Under the pieces are notes generated by a model. The model was not told the DNA's origin, searched no databases, and worked only from the letters and a program-made list of their open reading frames with translations. From the NCBI RefSeq assembly GCF_030064675.1, contig NZ_CP116413.1:2326001-2390000 (forward strand): a stretch of 64,000 bases of DNA, given 5' to 3'. The position numbers and the translations under genes are program-made. Below are positions 1 through 10,341 of the stretch, one piece after another. Position 1 is the first letter of the stretch. The number at the start of each line of letters is the position of its first letter. This DNA comes from Crossiella sp. CA-258035. Its GTDB lineage: Bacteria > Actinomycetota > Actinomycetes > Mycobacteriales > Pseudonocardiaceae.

Positions 1-33
1 GTAGGTGCCCTCGGTCATCAGCGCGACGTCCAT
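1..33 (-). CDS. pelF: N-terminus of a PelF-like GT4 glycosyltransferase (partial, runs off the left edge)
   Basis: Only 11 codons are inside the window, reading MDVALMTEGTY from an ATG at 33. This short start closely matches the N-terminus of GT4-family PelF proteins, which begin with a V/I-A-L-hydrophobic-T-E-G-T-Y motif before a glycine-rich loop. PelF is the cytosolic glycosyltransferase thought to polymerise the GalNAc-rich Pel exopolysaccharide. It starts 5 nt after the stop of the Agd3-like deacetylase on the same strand, so the two are probably co-transcribed. The identification rests on 11 residues and gene context, so it is tentative. Confidence 0.45.
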   Translation of the reverse strand, partial: MDVALMTEGTY

Positions 34-38
34 CGGAG

Positions 39-2114
39 TCAGGCCGGCAGCACGAGGGTGAACGTGCCACCGGTGCTGCGCCGCCAGTCCGAGCGCTCAC
101 CGGCGTATGCCTGGCCCCACACCGGGCCGGGCAGCCCGAGCACGCCGGGCGTGCGGGTGCCCTCCGGCACTGTCACCGGCACGTCGAGCCCGCTCGGCGC
201 GATGGTGTGCACCCGGCCGTTGAGCAGGTAGCCGGTGACCTTGCCCGCGGCGACCGCGGCCCGCCAGGCGTCCTGCCGCTTCATCACCGTGCCCGCGTCG
301 GACAGCCTCGGGTTCACGATCGGGGCGTTCGAGGCGAAGGTGTTGCGGTAGCTGGACAGCATGCCCTCGACCATCGGGTAGAGCAGCCGCTCCTCGGCGA
401 TGTTGGACTGGTGCGCGTACTGCGGCCGCGCGTTGTTGCCCAGGATGAACCGCATGCCCAGCCGGATCTGGGTGGGCACGATGTAGGAGTCGAAACCGTT
501 GGCGCCCAAGGGCTGGATGCAGGTGGTGGTCTGCGGGTTGTCCTCGCAGATGCCGGAACCGCCGTTGGCGCGGGAGGTGTAGACCCAGTTGTACTCGTCG
601 ATCATCTCGGCCTTGGTGCCCACGTTGTAGTACACCGAGATCGGGTAGCGCGGCACGCCCTGCGCGGTGCCCACCTGGCGCAGCGCCGGCTCGCGGGAGG
701 CGTCCAGGCCGATCCAGGCCACCCCGGTCTCGCGCAGCGCGGCCACGTAGTTGGGGTTGTCCAGCGGCTGCTGCGGCAGGATCTTGGTGCCGGAGTGCTC
801 ACCGGCGAGCATCTCGTTGCGCTGCAAGGCAAGGCCCTTGTTGACGCCCCACTGGTGGTTCTTGTTGATCTCGGTGACGATGTCGGCCTTGGGCAGCCAC
901 TTCACGGTGCCGTCGGGGTTGGTCGCGCACCGCCACGGCACCACCGAGGTGTCCTGCACGCAGCCGAGGAACTTGTGCGAGTAGGTGTGGTTGGCCCAGC
1001 GGAACTGCCCCTTGTGCTGCAGCAGTGCGGCCGTCAGCGGGTCCGAGCCCTGGGCGGCGACGACCTCGTCGCTGCCGTAGGCGTTGTAGTACATGTCCAG
1101 CTTGATCCCGTGCTGCTGCTGCCACTGCACCACCTTGGTGACATCGGCCGGGTTCATCCGGATCGCGGGCAGCGCGGGCACGTCGCCCTGGCAGTCGATG
1201 TCGCCGGGGGTGCAGTTGTGCTCGCCGCTCCAGCGGTCGTCGCCGTCGAAGACGTCGTCGATGTGCACGCTGAGGTAGGAGCGGTGGTGTCCGAAGTGGA
1301 CACCCTTGGTGAGCCAGCTGATCAGGCCGTGCTGGAGCGTCTTGAACTGGAGCTGCTCGCTGTTGTAGGCCACGCTGAGGGTCAGCTGCTCGCGGGCGCC
1401 CTGCTTGAGCACCCCGGCCAGCACGCCCTGCTGGCTGCCGTCGGGGGAGACGCCGGTGAGGTAGGGGGTGAAGGTCGTGCCGGTGGCCGGGTCGTCGGGC
1501 ACCTGGTTGGTGAGGTAGCCGTATGCCTCCCACACCGCGGGGTCGCCGTTCTCGATCGCGACCGGGCCACGCAGGTTGCGGAAGGCCCCGCCCAGCGCGC
1601 TCGCGGTGAGCTGCGCGGTGGTGCCGTCCAACTGCCCCGCGTAGTGCGGGGTGTTCATGCCGACCTTGGGGCTGGGGTAGGCGAAGGCGTTGACCTGGCG
1701 GATGCCGAAGCGGCTCTCGTAGGCGGCCAGCGCGTCCAGCTCCGCCTGGGCGAGCCCGGCAGGCGCCTCGTTGGGCAGCACCACCGCCTGGAACTTGGCC
1801 CGGGGCGTGGAGTTGACCGTGTCGGCGAGGTAGGCGGCGGTGAGCACCGGCCGCTGCGGGTCGGCCAGCCGGACCACGGTGCTGGGCACGCCCTCGTTGA
1901 CCAGGGCTGCCCGGAAGGCCTCTGCGGAGGATCCACCGTCGGTGACGACGAGGACGTTGAGGTCGATCCGGGCGGGTGTGTCCGCGGCCGAGGCCACCGG
2001 GGTCATGCTGAGGGTCAGCACGAACGCGGTGGCGGCCGCGACCCGTAGCAAGACAGGGCGAAGCACACGAAGAGAACTCACGAAAACCCCGTTCATGCAC
2101 GCGTCCGTGACCAC
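39..2114 (-). CDS. Agd3-like secreted polysaccharide deacetylase (CE18 type)
   Basis: Predicted exported carbohydrate de-N-acetylase of about 690 aa. The N-terminus has a basic stretch, a long hydrophobic core and an AxA cleavage site (PVASAA) typical of a signal peptide. The first third of the mature protein is a beta-rich accessory region. The catalytic part contains HIDDVF (the metal-binding Asp pair) and later HTYSH (the His-x3-His motif), as in Agd3, the Aspergillus galactosaminogalactan deacetylase. Known family role: partial deacetylation of GalNAc-containing exopolysaccharide to give an adhesive cationic polymer. The first candidate start is GTG at 2114. ATG at 2096 or GTG at 2081 (with GGGG 5 nt upstream) would give a more normal signal peptide. 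The next gene downstream looks like pelF, which supports an exopolysaccharide role. Confidence 0.8.
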   Translation of the reverse strand: MVTDACMNGVFVSSLRVLRPVLLRVAAATAFVLTLSMTPVASAADTPARIDLNVLVVTDGGSSAEAFRAALVNEGVPSTVVRLADPQRPVLTAAYLADTVNSTPRAKFQAVVLPNEAPAGLAQAELDALAAYESRFGIRQVNAFAYPSPKVGMNTPHYAGQLDGTTAQLTASALGGAFRNLRGPVAIENGDPAVWEAYGYLTNQVPDDPATGTTFTPYLTGVSPDGSQQGVLAGVLKQGAREQLTLSVAYNSEQLQFKTLQHGLISWLTKGVHFGHHRSYLSVHIDDVFDGDDRWSGEHNCTPGDIDCQGDVPALPAIRMNPADVTKVVQWQQQHGIKLDMYYNAYGSDEVVAAQGSDPLTAALLQHKGQFRWANHTYSHKFLGCVQDTSVVPWRCATNPDGTVKWLPKADIVTEINKNHQWGVNKGLALQRNEMLAGEHSGTKILPQQPLDNPNYVAALRETGVAWIGLDASREPALRQVGTAQGVPRYPISVYYNVGTKAEMIDEYNWVYTSRANGGSGICEDNPQTTTCIQPLGANGFDSYIVPTQIRLGMRFILGNNARPQYAHQSNIAEERLLYPMVEGMLSSYRNTFASNAPIVNPRLSDAGTVMKRQDAWRAAVAAGKVTGYLLNGRVHTIAPSGLDVPVTVPEGTRTPGVLGLPGPVWGQAYAGERSDWRRSTGGTFTLVLPA

Positions 2115-2335
2115 ACGTGCGGTGGAAAGGAAGGGCCGCCATTGCGGCTCCGCAAAAATAATCGCTCAGCACAAGGTTCTGTTACGTGTTCCGGCCGACA
2201 TCACTGATAACAGATAGGACGTGCGTCAAAAATCGCGCCGAGATCCGCCCCAAAGGCCCTTGACAACGCAAGAAGCGCGAGCTGACCTGCGCTTTTGACG
2301 AAAGAACTGGGCCGAACGCCAAAATAGTTAGGCCA

Positions 2336-2387
2336 TTTGGTCGCTCCGGACCTTTGGTTGTCAGAATGTCCGGATGGCGCGACCAAA
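2336..2387. repeat. Long imperfect inverted repeat between operons
   Basis: Left arm TTTGGTCGC+TCCGGA (2336-2350) and right arm TCCGGA-tg-GCGACCAAA (2369-2387) can form a 15-bp stem with a 2-nt bulge and an 18-nt loop. There is no T tract. It could be a regulatory operator for the deacetylase operon or a structured RNA element. Its function is unknown. Confidence 0.5.
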
Positions 2388-2643
2388 GTTGCGCTGAGCT
2401 GGCCAAATCAGGTCCAGCGGGCTACTCATTGGTATACGGACATACTTGATATGAAGAGCGTTACCTGAAGGTTTCTTCAGCTGGAAAACCCCAAACCCGG
2501 CATCATGCAACACGCATCCAGCACGCAATCGATGACATGGCAGTGACTGTCACCCGTCTGCCATGTCCCCATTTCTGGGTAACCGCGCGTCCACGGGTTC
2601 TGCACGGCGCGGAGGGTAGCCCGGGATTGCGGCCGCACAACGG

Positions 2644-2678
2644 CGAACGGCCCGAACCGGGGTGGCTCGGGCCGTTCG
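2644..2678 (-). terminator. Hairpin terminator of the ytfQRT-yjfF operon
   Basis: A perfect 12-bp stem (CGAACGGCCCGA and its complement) closes an 11-nt loop, starting 13 nt past the yjfF stop codon on the minus strand. It has no U tract, as is common for actinobacterial terminators. Confidence 0.75.
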
Positions 2679-2691
2679 AGGAAGCGGTGCG

Positions 2692-3726
2692 CTACCTGCG
2701 TCTGGCCCGGGACAGCAGGGTCTGCATGACCACCACGACCACCAGGAACGCGCCGTTGACCACGGCCTGCATGCTGGAGTCGAAGCCGCCGACCTGGTTG
2801 ATCACGTCCCGGATCACGTACAGCAGCGCCACCCCGGCCAGCGTGCCGCTCACCGAGCCGACGCCGCCGGTGAGCAGGGTGCCGCCGATGACCACCGCGG
2901 CGATGGCCTCCAGCTCCAGGCCCACGCCGATCACGGTGACGCCGGAACCGAGCTGCGCCGCGTTCAGCGTGCCGGCCAAGCCCGCGAGCAGGCCGGAGAT
3001 GACGTAGACGCTGACCTTGGTGCGGGCCACCGGCAGGCCCATCAGCGAGGAGGCGTCCTCGCTGCCGCCGATGGCGAACAGCCGCATGCCGAAGCGGGTG
3101 CGCTGCAACACCAGTCCGCCGATGAGGAACAGCGCCAGCGCGATCAGCACCGGGAAGCCGATGCCGAACAGCCTGCCCTGGCCGAGCTCCAGGAACGCGG
3201 TCTCGGTCTGCGGCACCAGGTAGGTCTGGCTGCCCTCCTCGGTGAGGAACTGCAACAGGCCGCGGGCGAAGAGCAGGCCGCCCAGGGTGACGATGAACGG
3301 GGCCATCTTGGCCTTGCCCACCAGCAGGCCCTGGGCCAGGCCGATGGCGCCGCTGACCGCCAGTGGCAGCAGCAGCGCACCCGCCAGGCCCCATTCCCTC
3401 GCGCCATAAGCGGCCAGCACCCCGGACAGGGCGTAGACCGAGCCGACCGACAGGTCGATGCCGCCGGTGATGATCACCATCGTCATGCCGAGGGCGATCA
3501 CCGCGAGGAAGCTGGCCTGCACGGCCAGGTTGCCCAGGTTGTAGGCGGTGAGGAAGGTGTCGAAGGTCGCGCCGCCGACGGCCAGCAGCACCGCCAGCAC
3601 GATCAGCGCGCCGTGCCGCTGGACGATCCGGGCGGCCTGCTCGCCGCGGCGGGCAGCCTCGGCGGGTGGGGCGGTCGCGGGGGCGGTCTTGATGCCCGGC
3701 CCCGCGAGCGGGCCTTCGGGAGTCAT
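2692..3726 (-). CDS. yjfF: Sugar ABC transporter permease, YjfF-like
   Basis: Inner-membrane permease of 344 aa from the BPD_transp_2/RbsC family. About ten hydrophobic segments follow a roughly 40-residue cytosolic N-terminus. The family signature GGIDLSVGS is present, as is the conserved VVIGGT-LTGG region near the C-terminus. ATG at 3726 is chosen because it overlaps the previous stop as ATGA, which implies translational coupling. As the last gene of a ytfQ-ytfR-ytfT-yjfF order identical to the E. coli galactofuranose importer, it most likely forms a heterodimeric channel with the YtfT-like permease. Substrate by analogy: a furanose sugar such as galactofuranose, unproven here. A terminator follows at 2644-2678. 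Confidence 0.85.
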   Translation of the reverse strand: MTPEGPLAGPGIKTAPATAPPAEAARRGEQAARIVQRHGALIVLAVLLAVGGATFDTFLTAYNLGNLAVQASFLAVIALGMTMVIITGGIDLSVGSVYALSGVLAAYGAREWGLAGALLLPLAVSGAIGLAQGLLVGKAKMAPFIVTLGGLLFARGLLQFLTEEGSQTYLVPQTETAFLELGQGRLFGIGFPVLIALALFLIGGLVLQRTRFGMRLFAIGGSEDASSLMGLPVARTKVSVYVISGLLAGLAGTLNAAQLGSGVTVIGVGLELEAIAAVVIGGTLLTGGVGSVSGTLAGVALLYVIRDVINQVGGFDSSMQAVVNGAFLVVVVVMQTLLSRARRR

Positions 3727-4687
3727 CGGGAACCGTTCCCTTCTCGCTGCACCAGCACCGCGGCCGCGATGATCAGTGCCTGGGCCATCTGCGCCAGCGA
3801 GGCGGGCACATCGTTCTTGATCAGGGTGGCCACGATCAGCTGCATCAGCGCCGCGCCCGCGACCGTGCCCAGGATGCGCACCCGGCCACCGGTGAGCGGG
3901 GTGCCGCCGACCACCACCGCGGTGATCGCGGCCAGCTCGATCAGCTCGCCCAGCCGGGACGGGTCGCTGGCGGACAGGCGCGCGGTGGCCAGCACGCCGG
4001 CGATCGCGGCCAGCATGCCGCTGACCACGTACACCGTGACCAGCACCCGCTTGACCGGCAGCCCGGCGAACTGGGCCGCCCTGGGGTTGCCGCCGATGGC
4101 CACCACCTGCCGCCCGAACGTGGTCCGGGAGACCAGCAGGCCGACCAGCACCGCGAGCACCGCGGCGATCAGCACCGTGTACGGGATGCCCAGCACCGAA
4201 CCCGCGCCCAGCTCGCGCAGCTGCGGGTTGCGGATGTCCTTGAGCTGCCCACCGGCCAGCACCAGCGCCAGCCCGCGCCCGCCGACCAGCAGCGCCAGCG
4301 TGGCCACGATCGGTTGCACACCAACAAAAGCGACCAGGTAGCCGCTGAGCAGCCCGGCCGCCGCGCCGGCCAGCAGGCACACGCCCACTGACAGCCCGGC
4401 GCCGTAGCCCAGGTACAGCGGCAGCAGCGCGCTGGTGATCGCCATGACCGAGCCGACTGACAGGTCCACGCCCTTGGTGCCGATCACCAGCGCCATGCCC
4501 AGGGCGACCACCAGGGTCGGCACCATCTGCACGGCCTGGGTGCGCAGGTTGTCCGCGGTGAGGAAGTTGTCGGTGACCACCAGGTTCACCAGGAACAGCA
4601 GGGCCAGCGCGAAGTACACGCCGTAGTCGCGGACCAGGCCGAGGGCCCTGGCCCGGCCGGGGGCGGCCGCCGGGGCCGTCGCGGTTG

Positions 4688-4691
<4 letters not shown>
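3723..4691 (-). CDS. ytfT: Sugar ABC transporter permease, YtfT-like
   Basis: Permease of 322 aa, BPD_transp_2/RbsC family, with multiple membrane segments and the signature KGVDLSVGSV near residue 75. A second glycine-rich conserved block, VVVGGTPLTGGR, lies near the C-terminus. The ATG at 4691 overlaps the ATPase stop by 4 nt (ATGA), and its own stop overlaps the yjfF-like start in the same way, so the four genes form a tightly coupled operon. Predicted to pair with the YjfF-like permease and the YtfR-like ATPase in a high-affinity sugar importer. Confidence 0.85.
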
Positions 4692-6233
<1,542 letters not shown>

Positions 6234-6244
<11 letters not shown>

Positions 6245-7316
6245 CGTTGACCTCTGCCTTGGCGTTGGCCGCGTCGTAGGCCTTGTCCGAGATGATGATC
6301 TTCTCCGGGATCGCCTCCCCGGCCAGGAACTTCTGCATGGTGGCGAAGGCCAGCGGGCCGAACCGCGGGTTGGACTCGATCACGCCGTTGATGTTGCCGT
6401 CCACGATGGCCTGCACCGCGTCCCTGGTGCCGTCCACCGAGACCACCCTGACGTCCGTGCCCGGCTTCTTGCCGGCCGCCCGGATCGCGTTGATCGCGCC
6501 CATGGCCATCTCGTCGTTCTCCGCGTAGATCGCGTTGATCTCCGGCTTGGACTGCAACAGCTGCTCGGCCACGGTCTGGCCCTTCTCCCGGGAGAAGTCG
6601 CCGGTCTGCTCGGCCACCACGGTGACGCCGGGGGTGCCCTTGATGGCGTCCTTGAAGCCGTTGGTGCGGTCGGTGGTGACGTTGTTGCCGGAGGAGCCGA
6701 GCAGGATGGCCACCTTGGCGCTGCCGCCGGTCACCTTGATCATCGACTCACCGGCGCGCTTGCCCTGGTCGACGAAGTCCGAGCCGATGAAGGCCAGGTA
6801 GTCCACGCAGGGCTTGGCCGCGTTGAGCTTGCGGTCCACGGTGAGCACCGGGACCTTCTTCTCCCGCGCGGCGCGCAGGGCGGGCTCCAGGCCGTCGGAG
6901 TTCAGCGGGGCCACGATCAGCAGCTGCGCGCCCTGGGCGAGCATGGACTGGATGTCGGAGATCTGCTTGCCGAGGTCGGAGTTGGCGTTGGTGGTCAGCA
7001 TCCGCTTGACGCCGACCTTCTCCGCCTCGGCCTTGATGGAGGCGGTCTCCGCGATGCGGAACGGGTTGGCCTCCTTCTCCGACTGGGAGAAGCCGACGAC
7101 CGCGTCCTTGAGGTCGATCTTCGGTGTGCCGTAGGCGTCGATCTTGCAGGTGCTCCCGCCCTCCGGCTGGGCCGACTTCGTCACCTGCTCACCGCCGCCG
7201 CCGGTGGTGCCGGGGTTGCCGGAGTTCTCCGGGTTCGCGCAGCCGGCCAGCACAAGTGCGGCCGCCGCGACGAGCACCGCGCTGGACTTGAGGGATCGAA
7301 CCTGCAAAGCAGTCAT
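6234..7316 (-). CDS. ytfQ: Sugar-binding lipoprotein of an ABC importer, YtfQ-like
   Basis: Extracellular solute-binding protein of 360 aa (periplasmic-binding-protein-like I family). The N-terminus is a lipoprotein signal with lipobox LAGC near residue 25, so the mature protein should be lipid-anchored on the outer face of the membrane. After a Gly/Ser-rich spacer, the sequence VVGFSQSEKEANPFRIAE closely resembles the start of the YtfQ galactofuranose-binding domain. Other family blocks include ENDEMAMGAI and VSVDGTRDAV. It is the first gene of the ytfQ-ytfR-ytfT-yjfF operon and is preceded by a DeoR gene in the same orientation. Substrate specificity is inferred from family and gene order only. 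Confidence 0.87.
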
Positions 7317-7387
7317 TGTCCACTCCTTCGTGGATCATGGACTGGGCGGTGAAACGCCAGTTGCCCCTGGGTCGGTGGTCACTATGA

Positions 7388-7408
7388 ACGAAATTGATCG
7401 GTTTCCGT
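7388..7408. promoter_or_regulatory. Imperfect palindrome upstream of ytfQ, possible DeoR operator
   Basis: In the 106-nt gap between the DeoR gene and ytfQ there is an AT-richer imperfect palindrome with GAAA and TTTC half-sites 8 bp apart around a central GATC. Its position upstream of the transporter and beside a DeoR gene makes it a plausible operator. This is an inference from symmetry and position. Confidence 0.3.
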
Positions 7409-7422
7409 CGGCAATCGCATAA

Positions 7423-8235
7423 CTATGTGGTTTCTGTACCGGTGATGTGCACCTGGACGCCGAGTGAGCGCAGCGCGGCCAGTTCGGCGGCGTCCGCGGC
7501 CCCGTCGGTGACCAGGTGGGTGATCGACTCCGGCGGCACGGTCTGCACCATGGTGTCCACGCCGATCTTGGTGTGGTCGGCGAGCACCACGATCTCGTCG
7601 GCCGCCGAGGCCATCGCCCGGTCGGTGCCGGCGACCGAGACGTTGGGGGTGGACAGCCCGCGCGCGGCGGTGAGCCCGTTGCCGGAGAGGAAGGCGCGCT
7701 GCACCCGCAGCCCGGCCAGGCCCTGCTCGGCGGCGGTGCCGACCAGCGCGAAGATCGAGCCGCGCAGGGTGCCGCCCGGCATGATCACCTCGATGCCGCG
7801 GGAGCGCGCCAGCGCCTGCGCCACCAGCAGCGAGTTGGTCAGCACGGTCAGCTCGGCCAGCCGGGACAGGCGGCGGGCCAGCGCCTGGGTGGTGGTGCCC
7901 GCGCCGAGCACGATGGCATCGCCCGGCGCGACCAGCTCGGCGGCCAGGTCCGCGATGGCGGCCTTCTCCTCGCTGGCCACGTGGGTCTTCTCGGTGTGCG
8001 TCGGCTCGTAGGCCGGGCGGTCGGTGGCCACCGCGCCGCCGTGCCGCCGGGTCAGCAGGCCCTCGCCCTCCAGCTGGCGCAGGTCCCTGCGGACGGTGAC
8101 CTCACTGGTCTTCACGATCCGGGCCAGCTCGCGCAACGAGACAGCGCCGTTGGAGCGAACCAGCTCCAGGATCACCTGTCGGCGCTCGTCAGCGAACACG
8201 AGGCGATCGTAAACGGACACAATCGGTCGGGGCAC
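7423..8235 (-). CDS. DeoR-family transcriptional regulator
   Basis: Repressor-type regulator of up to 270 aa. The N-terminal winged helix-turn-helix (ADERRQVIL..., then SEVTVRRDLRQLEGEGLLTRRHGGA) is the DeoR signature. The C-terminal sensor domain of the DeoRC family (GAGTTTQALAR, VLTNSLLVAQ) normally binds a phosphorylated sugar. GTG at 8235 is reported; GTG at 8199 begins exactly at the conserved FADERRQ and is a serious alternative. Placed just upstream of and co-oriented with the ytfQRT-yjfF importer, it likely controls that operon in response to a sugar-phosphate. Confidence 0.85.
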   Translation of the reverse strand: MPRPIVSVYDRLVFADERRQVILELVRSNGAVSLRELARIVKTSEVTVRRDLRQLEGEGLLTRRHGGAVATDRPAYEPTHTEKTHVASEEKAAIADLAAELVAPGDAIVLGAGTTTQALARRLSRLAELTVLTNSLLVAQALARSRGIEVIMPGGTLRGSIFALVGTAAEQGLAGLRVQRAFLSGNGLTAARGLSTPNVSVAGTDRAMASAADEIVVLADHTKIGVDTMVQTVPPESITHLVTDGAADAAELAALRSLGVQVHITGTETT

Positions 8236-8269
8236 CCAGTGACACCCCGGTCTTGGCCGTTTCGGTATC

Positions 8270-9223
8270 TCAGCGTGGCCGGTTCAGGACGGCCCGCACC
8301 CGCTGGTACCGCGTTCTCCAGTGCTCGGCCCGCTCCGGCGGCGCGGCGTGCTCGGCCAGCAGGTCCGGATCCGGCCGCGGCGCGGCGCGCGGCACCGGCA
8401 GGTAGCCGTCCACCGGCCGCAGCGACTCCCTGGTCACGTCGCCGGTGAACAGTGAGAGCGTGCCCAGCCCGCAGGCGAACTCCAGCTCCGGCAGGGCGCC
8501 GGCCAGCGCCAGCTGCGCGGCCAGCCCGACGCTGCTCTCCAGCGCCGAGGACACCACGCAGGGCAGCCCGGTCGACTCGGCCACCCGCAGCGCCTGCCGC
8601 ACCCCGCCCAGCGGCGTGCACTTGATCACCGCGATGTCCGCGGCCTCGCGCACGCCCGCGCGCAGCGGGTCGGCGGCCCGCCGGATCGACTCGTCCGCCG
8701 CGATCCGCACGTCCACCCGCCGCCGCACCTGGGTCAGCTCCTCCACGGTCCGGCAGGGCTGCTCCACGTACTCCAGTCCACCGGCCGCGACAGCCATCCG
8801 CTTGATCCAGCGCACCGCGGTGTCCACGTCCCACACCGCGTTGGCGTCCACCCGGACCGCCCCGCCCGGCCCGAGCGCGTCCCGCACCGCGGCCAGCCGC
8901 TCCAGGTCCTCGGCCAGCGAGTCCGGGTGGTCGGCCACCTTGACCTTGGCCGTGCCGCAGCCGGACTCGCGGACCAGCCGGAAGGCCCGCTCGGCGGAGA
9001 CCACCGGCACCGTGCAGTTCACCGGGATCCGTTCCCGCACCGGCTCCGGCCAGCCCAGCTCGGCGGCCTCCACCGCGGTGGCCAGCCAGCGGGCGGAGAC
9101 CTCGTCGTCGTAGTCCTCGAACGGGCAGAACTCGCCCCAGCCCGCCGGTCCGGGCAGCAGCAGGCCCTCCCGGACGGTGATGCCGCGGAACCGGGTGCGC
9201 AGCGGGATCGAGTAGACGTGCAC
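8270..9223 (-). CDS. menC: o-Succinylbenzoate synthase
   Basis: Enolase-superfamily enzyme of 317 aa that dehydrates SHCHC to o-succinylbenzoate in menaquinone synthesis. The catalytic set is intact: KxK motif (K93 and K95), metal ligands D126 (VDAN), E154 (VEQP) and D177 (ADES), and the second catalytic lysine K201 (VIKCTP). The N-terminal half carries the actinobacterial block TRFRGITVREG and GWGEFCPF. GTG at 9223 is preferred over ATG at 9241 because it starts at the conserved VxVYSIPLR and has GGAGG 4 nt upstream. It is divergent from a small orphan ORF. No other men genes are in the window, so it stands alone here. Confidence 0.88.
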   Translation of the reverse strand: MHVYSIPLRTRFRGITVREGLLLPGPAGWGEFCPFEDYDDEVSARWLATAVEAAELGWPEPVRERIPVNCTVPVVSAERAFRLVRESGCGTAKVKVADHPDSLAEDLERLAAVRDALGPGGAVRVDANAVWDVDTAVRWIKRMAVAAGGLEYVEQPCRTVEELTQVRRRVDVRIAADESIRRAADPLRAGVREAADIAVIKCTPLGGVRQALRVAESTGLPCVVSSALESSVGLAAQLALAGALPELEFACGLGTLSLFTGDVTRESLRPVDGYLPVPRAAPRPDPDLLAEHAAPPERAEHWRTRYQRVRAVLNRPR

Positions 9224-9271
9224 GGCACCTCCGGGTCGCATCGGGACAGTCCTACCCGAATACTGTGCTCG

Positions 9272-9622
9272 ATGCGCACCTGGCACCTGCCCGCCTTCTA
9301 CCGGACCTGGACCGCCCAGGACAGCCGGGGCACCTGTGTGAGCCAGCTGGCCCACACCCCCGACGGCCTGCACCTGCGCCTGGGCTGCACCCAGCAGTAC
9401 GACTTCGCGCTGACCCCGCAGGCCGCCAGGACACTGGCCAAGTCGCTGCGCACCAACACCCCGTGCGTCCAGGGCGGCTTGTCCCTGACCCCAGGTCCAG
9501 CGGGGGACACCACGCTCACCGCCACCCTGCCCGCGGACTCCTGGACCCTGGTCCTGGACCGCGACCAGGCCGCCCGCCTGGCCCGGCACCTGGCCGACGC
9601 GATGAGTCATCACCAGGCCTGA
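9272..9622 (+). CDS. Small protein of unknown function
   Basis: A 116-aa ORF divergent from menC. I do not recognise the family. It has no signal peptide or membrane segment and is moderately rich in Thr and Leu. The C-terminal half (a WTLVLDRDQAARLARHL stretch) looks helical. The ATG at 9272 follows a -10-like TACTGT (9261-9266) by only 5 nt, so the mRNA may be leaderless. The only alternative reading is a longer shadow frame running into menC, which is rejected. Coding status is moderately supported by codon bias. Confidence 0.6.
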   Translation: MRTWHLPAFYRTWTAQDSRGTCVSQLAHTPDGLHLRLGCTQQYDFALTPQAARTLAKSLRTNTPCVQGGLSLTPGPAGDTTLTATLPADSWTLVLDRDQAARLARHLADAMSHHQA

Positions 9623-9743
9623 TACCAAAGTCTGATATCCCCCGAACCACCGGCGCGACTTAAATTGAATTGATCGCGCAATCGACTGCATCCCTGCTCA
9701 GACAGCGCGACTTCTTGCGACCCCCTGCCGGCAAGGAGCCCAC

Positions 9744-10292
9744 ATGACAACCAAACGCGTACTCGGAATCCTGGCAGCCACCCTGCTGTCCCTGATCACG
9801 CTGATCGGCCTGACCCCCTCGGCGATCGCCGCCCCGCAGGCCCGCACCGTCTACTACAACGCCAGCGGCGCCGGTGAGTACCGGGGCACCGCGGACCAGG
9901 CGGCCCAGATCTGGAACCAGCGGGTGCCCAACGTCCGCCTGGTCTCCGGTGGTTCGGCCACCATGACCATCCGGGTCACCACCGGCGGCGGCAGCCGGGC
10001 CTACCCGCAGGGCCTGGGGCGCGGCCTGGTCTACATCGACCGCAACGACGTCAACGCCGGTCACTACGCGCTGCGCATCATGGCGCACGAGATCGGGCAC
10101 ATCCTCGGCCTGCCGGACAACTACAACGGCGTCTGCTCGCAGCTGATGTCCGGCGGCAGCGCGGGCACCAGCTGCCGCAACCCCAACCCGAACGCCCAGG
10201 AGGCGGCGCGGGTGAACCAGCTGTTCGCGGGCGGCTTCAGCCCGTCGAGCATCGAGTCCACGGTGTACGACCGGGAACTGGCGGCCGCGTAA
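9744..10292 (+). CDS. snpA: Snapalysin-type extracellular metalloprotease (M7)
   Basis: Small secreted zinc protease of 182 aa. A clear signal peptide (TTKR, a hydrophobic core, then SAIAAPQA) is followed by a short mature protein. Zinc and catalytic residues are H115, E116 and H119 in HEIGH, with the extended HExxHxxGxxD signature completed by D125, which defines the snapalysin (M7) family rather than other metzincins. Two C-terminal cysteines (CSQL and SCRN) probably form a disulfide. AAGGAG lies 5 nt before the ATG. The LysR activator that often neighbours snpA in Streptomyces is absent here. A bidirectional hairpin follows at 10309-10341. Confidence 0.88.
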   Translation: MTTKRVLGILAATLLSLITLIGLTPSAIAAPQARTVYYNASGAGEYRGTADQAAQIWNQRVPNVRLVSGGSATMTIRVTTGGGSRAYPQGLGRGLVYIDRNDVNAGHYALRIMAHEIGHILGLPDNYNGVCSQLMSGGSAGTSCRNPNPNAQEAARVNQLFAGGFSPSSIESTVYDRELAAA

Positions 10293-10308
10293 GCGACCAG
10301 CCGGTGCC

Positions 10309-10341
10309 GACGGCCCGGACCGCGCGGTGGTCCGGGCCGTC
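10309..10341. terminator. Bidirectional terminator between snpA and the VOC gene
   Basis: A perfect 13-bp GC stem (GACGGCCCGGACC and its complement) with a 7-nt loop lies between two convergent genes. It overlaps the last base or two of the VOC-gene stop codon, so it can serve both directions. Confidence 0.8.

Larger units (their letters stand above)
2115..2691. other. 577-nt AT-richer intergenic region with an inverted repeat and a terminator
   Basis: No convincing gene is seen. The region is clearly less GC-rich than its surroundings. It separates the start of the Agd3-like gene from the end of the ytfQRT-yjfF operon, both on the minus strand. It holds a long imperfect inverted repeat (2336-2387) and a terminator hairpin (2644-2678), listed separately. 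The promoter for the deacetylase/pelF genes should lie in the part nearest 2115, but no clean -35/-10 pair was identified. Confidence 0.6.

Noticed and set aside
207-2048. 613-codon plus-strand frame over the deacetylase
   Set aside because: Low-complexity Val/Gly/Arg/His translation. The minus strand encodes a signal peptide and the DD/HxxxH deacetylase motifs.
8270-9691. Extended 473-aa form of menC
   Set aside because: The extension runs through the divergent 116-aa ORF and its promoter. The family N-terminus starts at the GTG at 9223 with GGAGG upstream.
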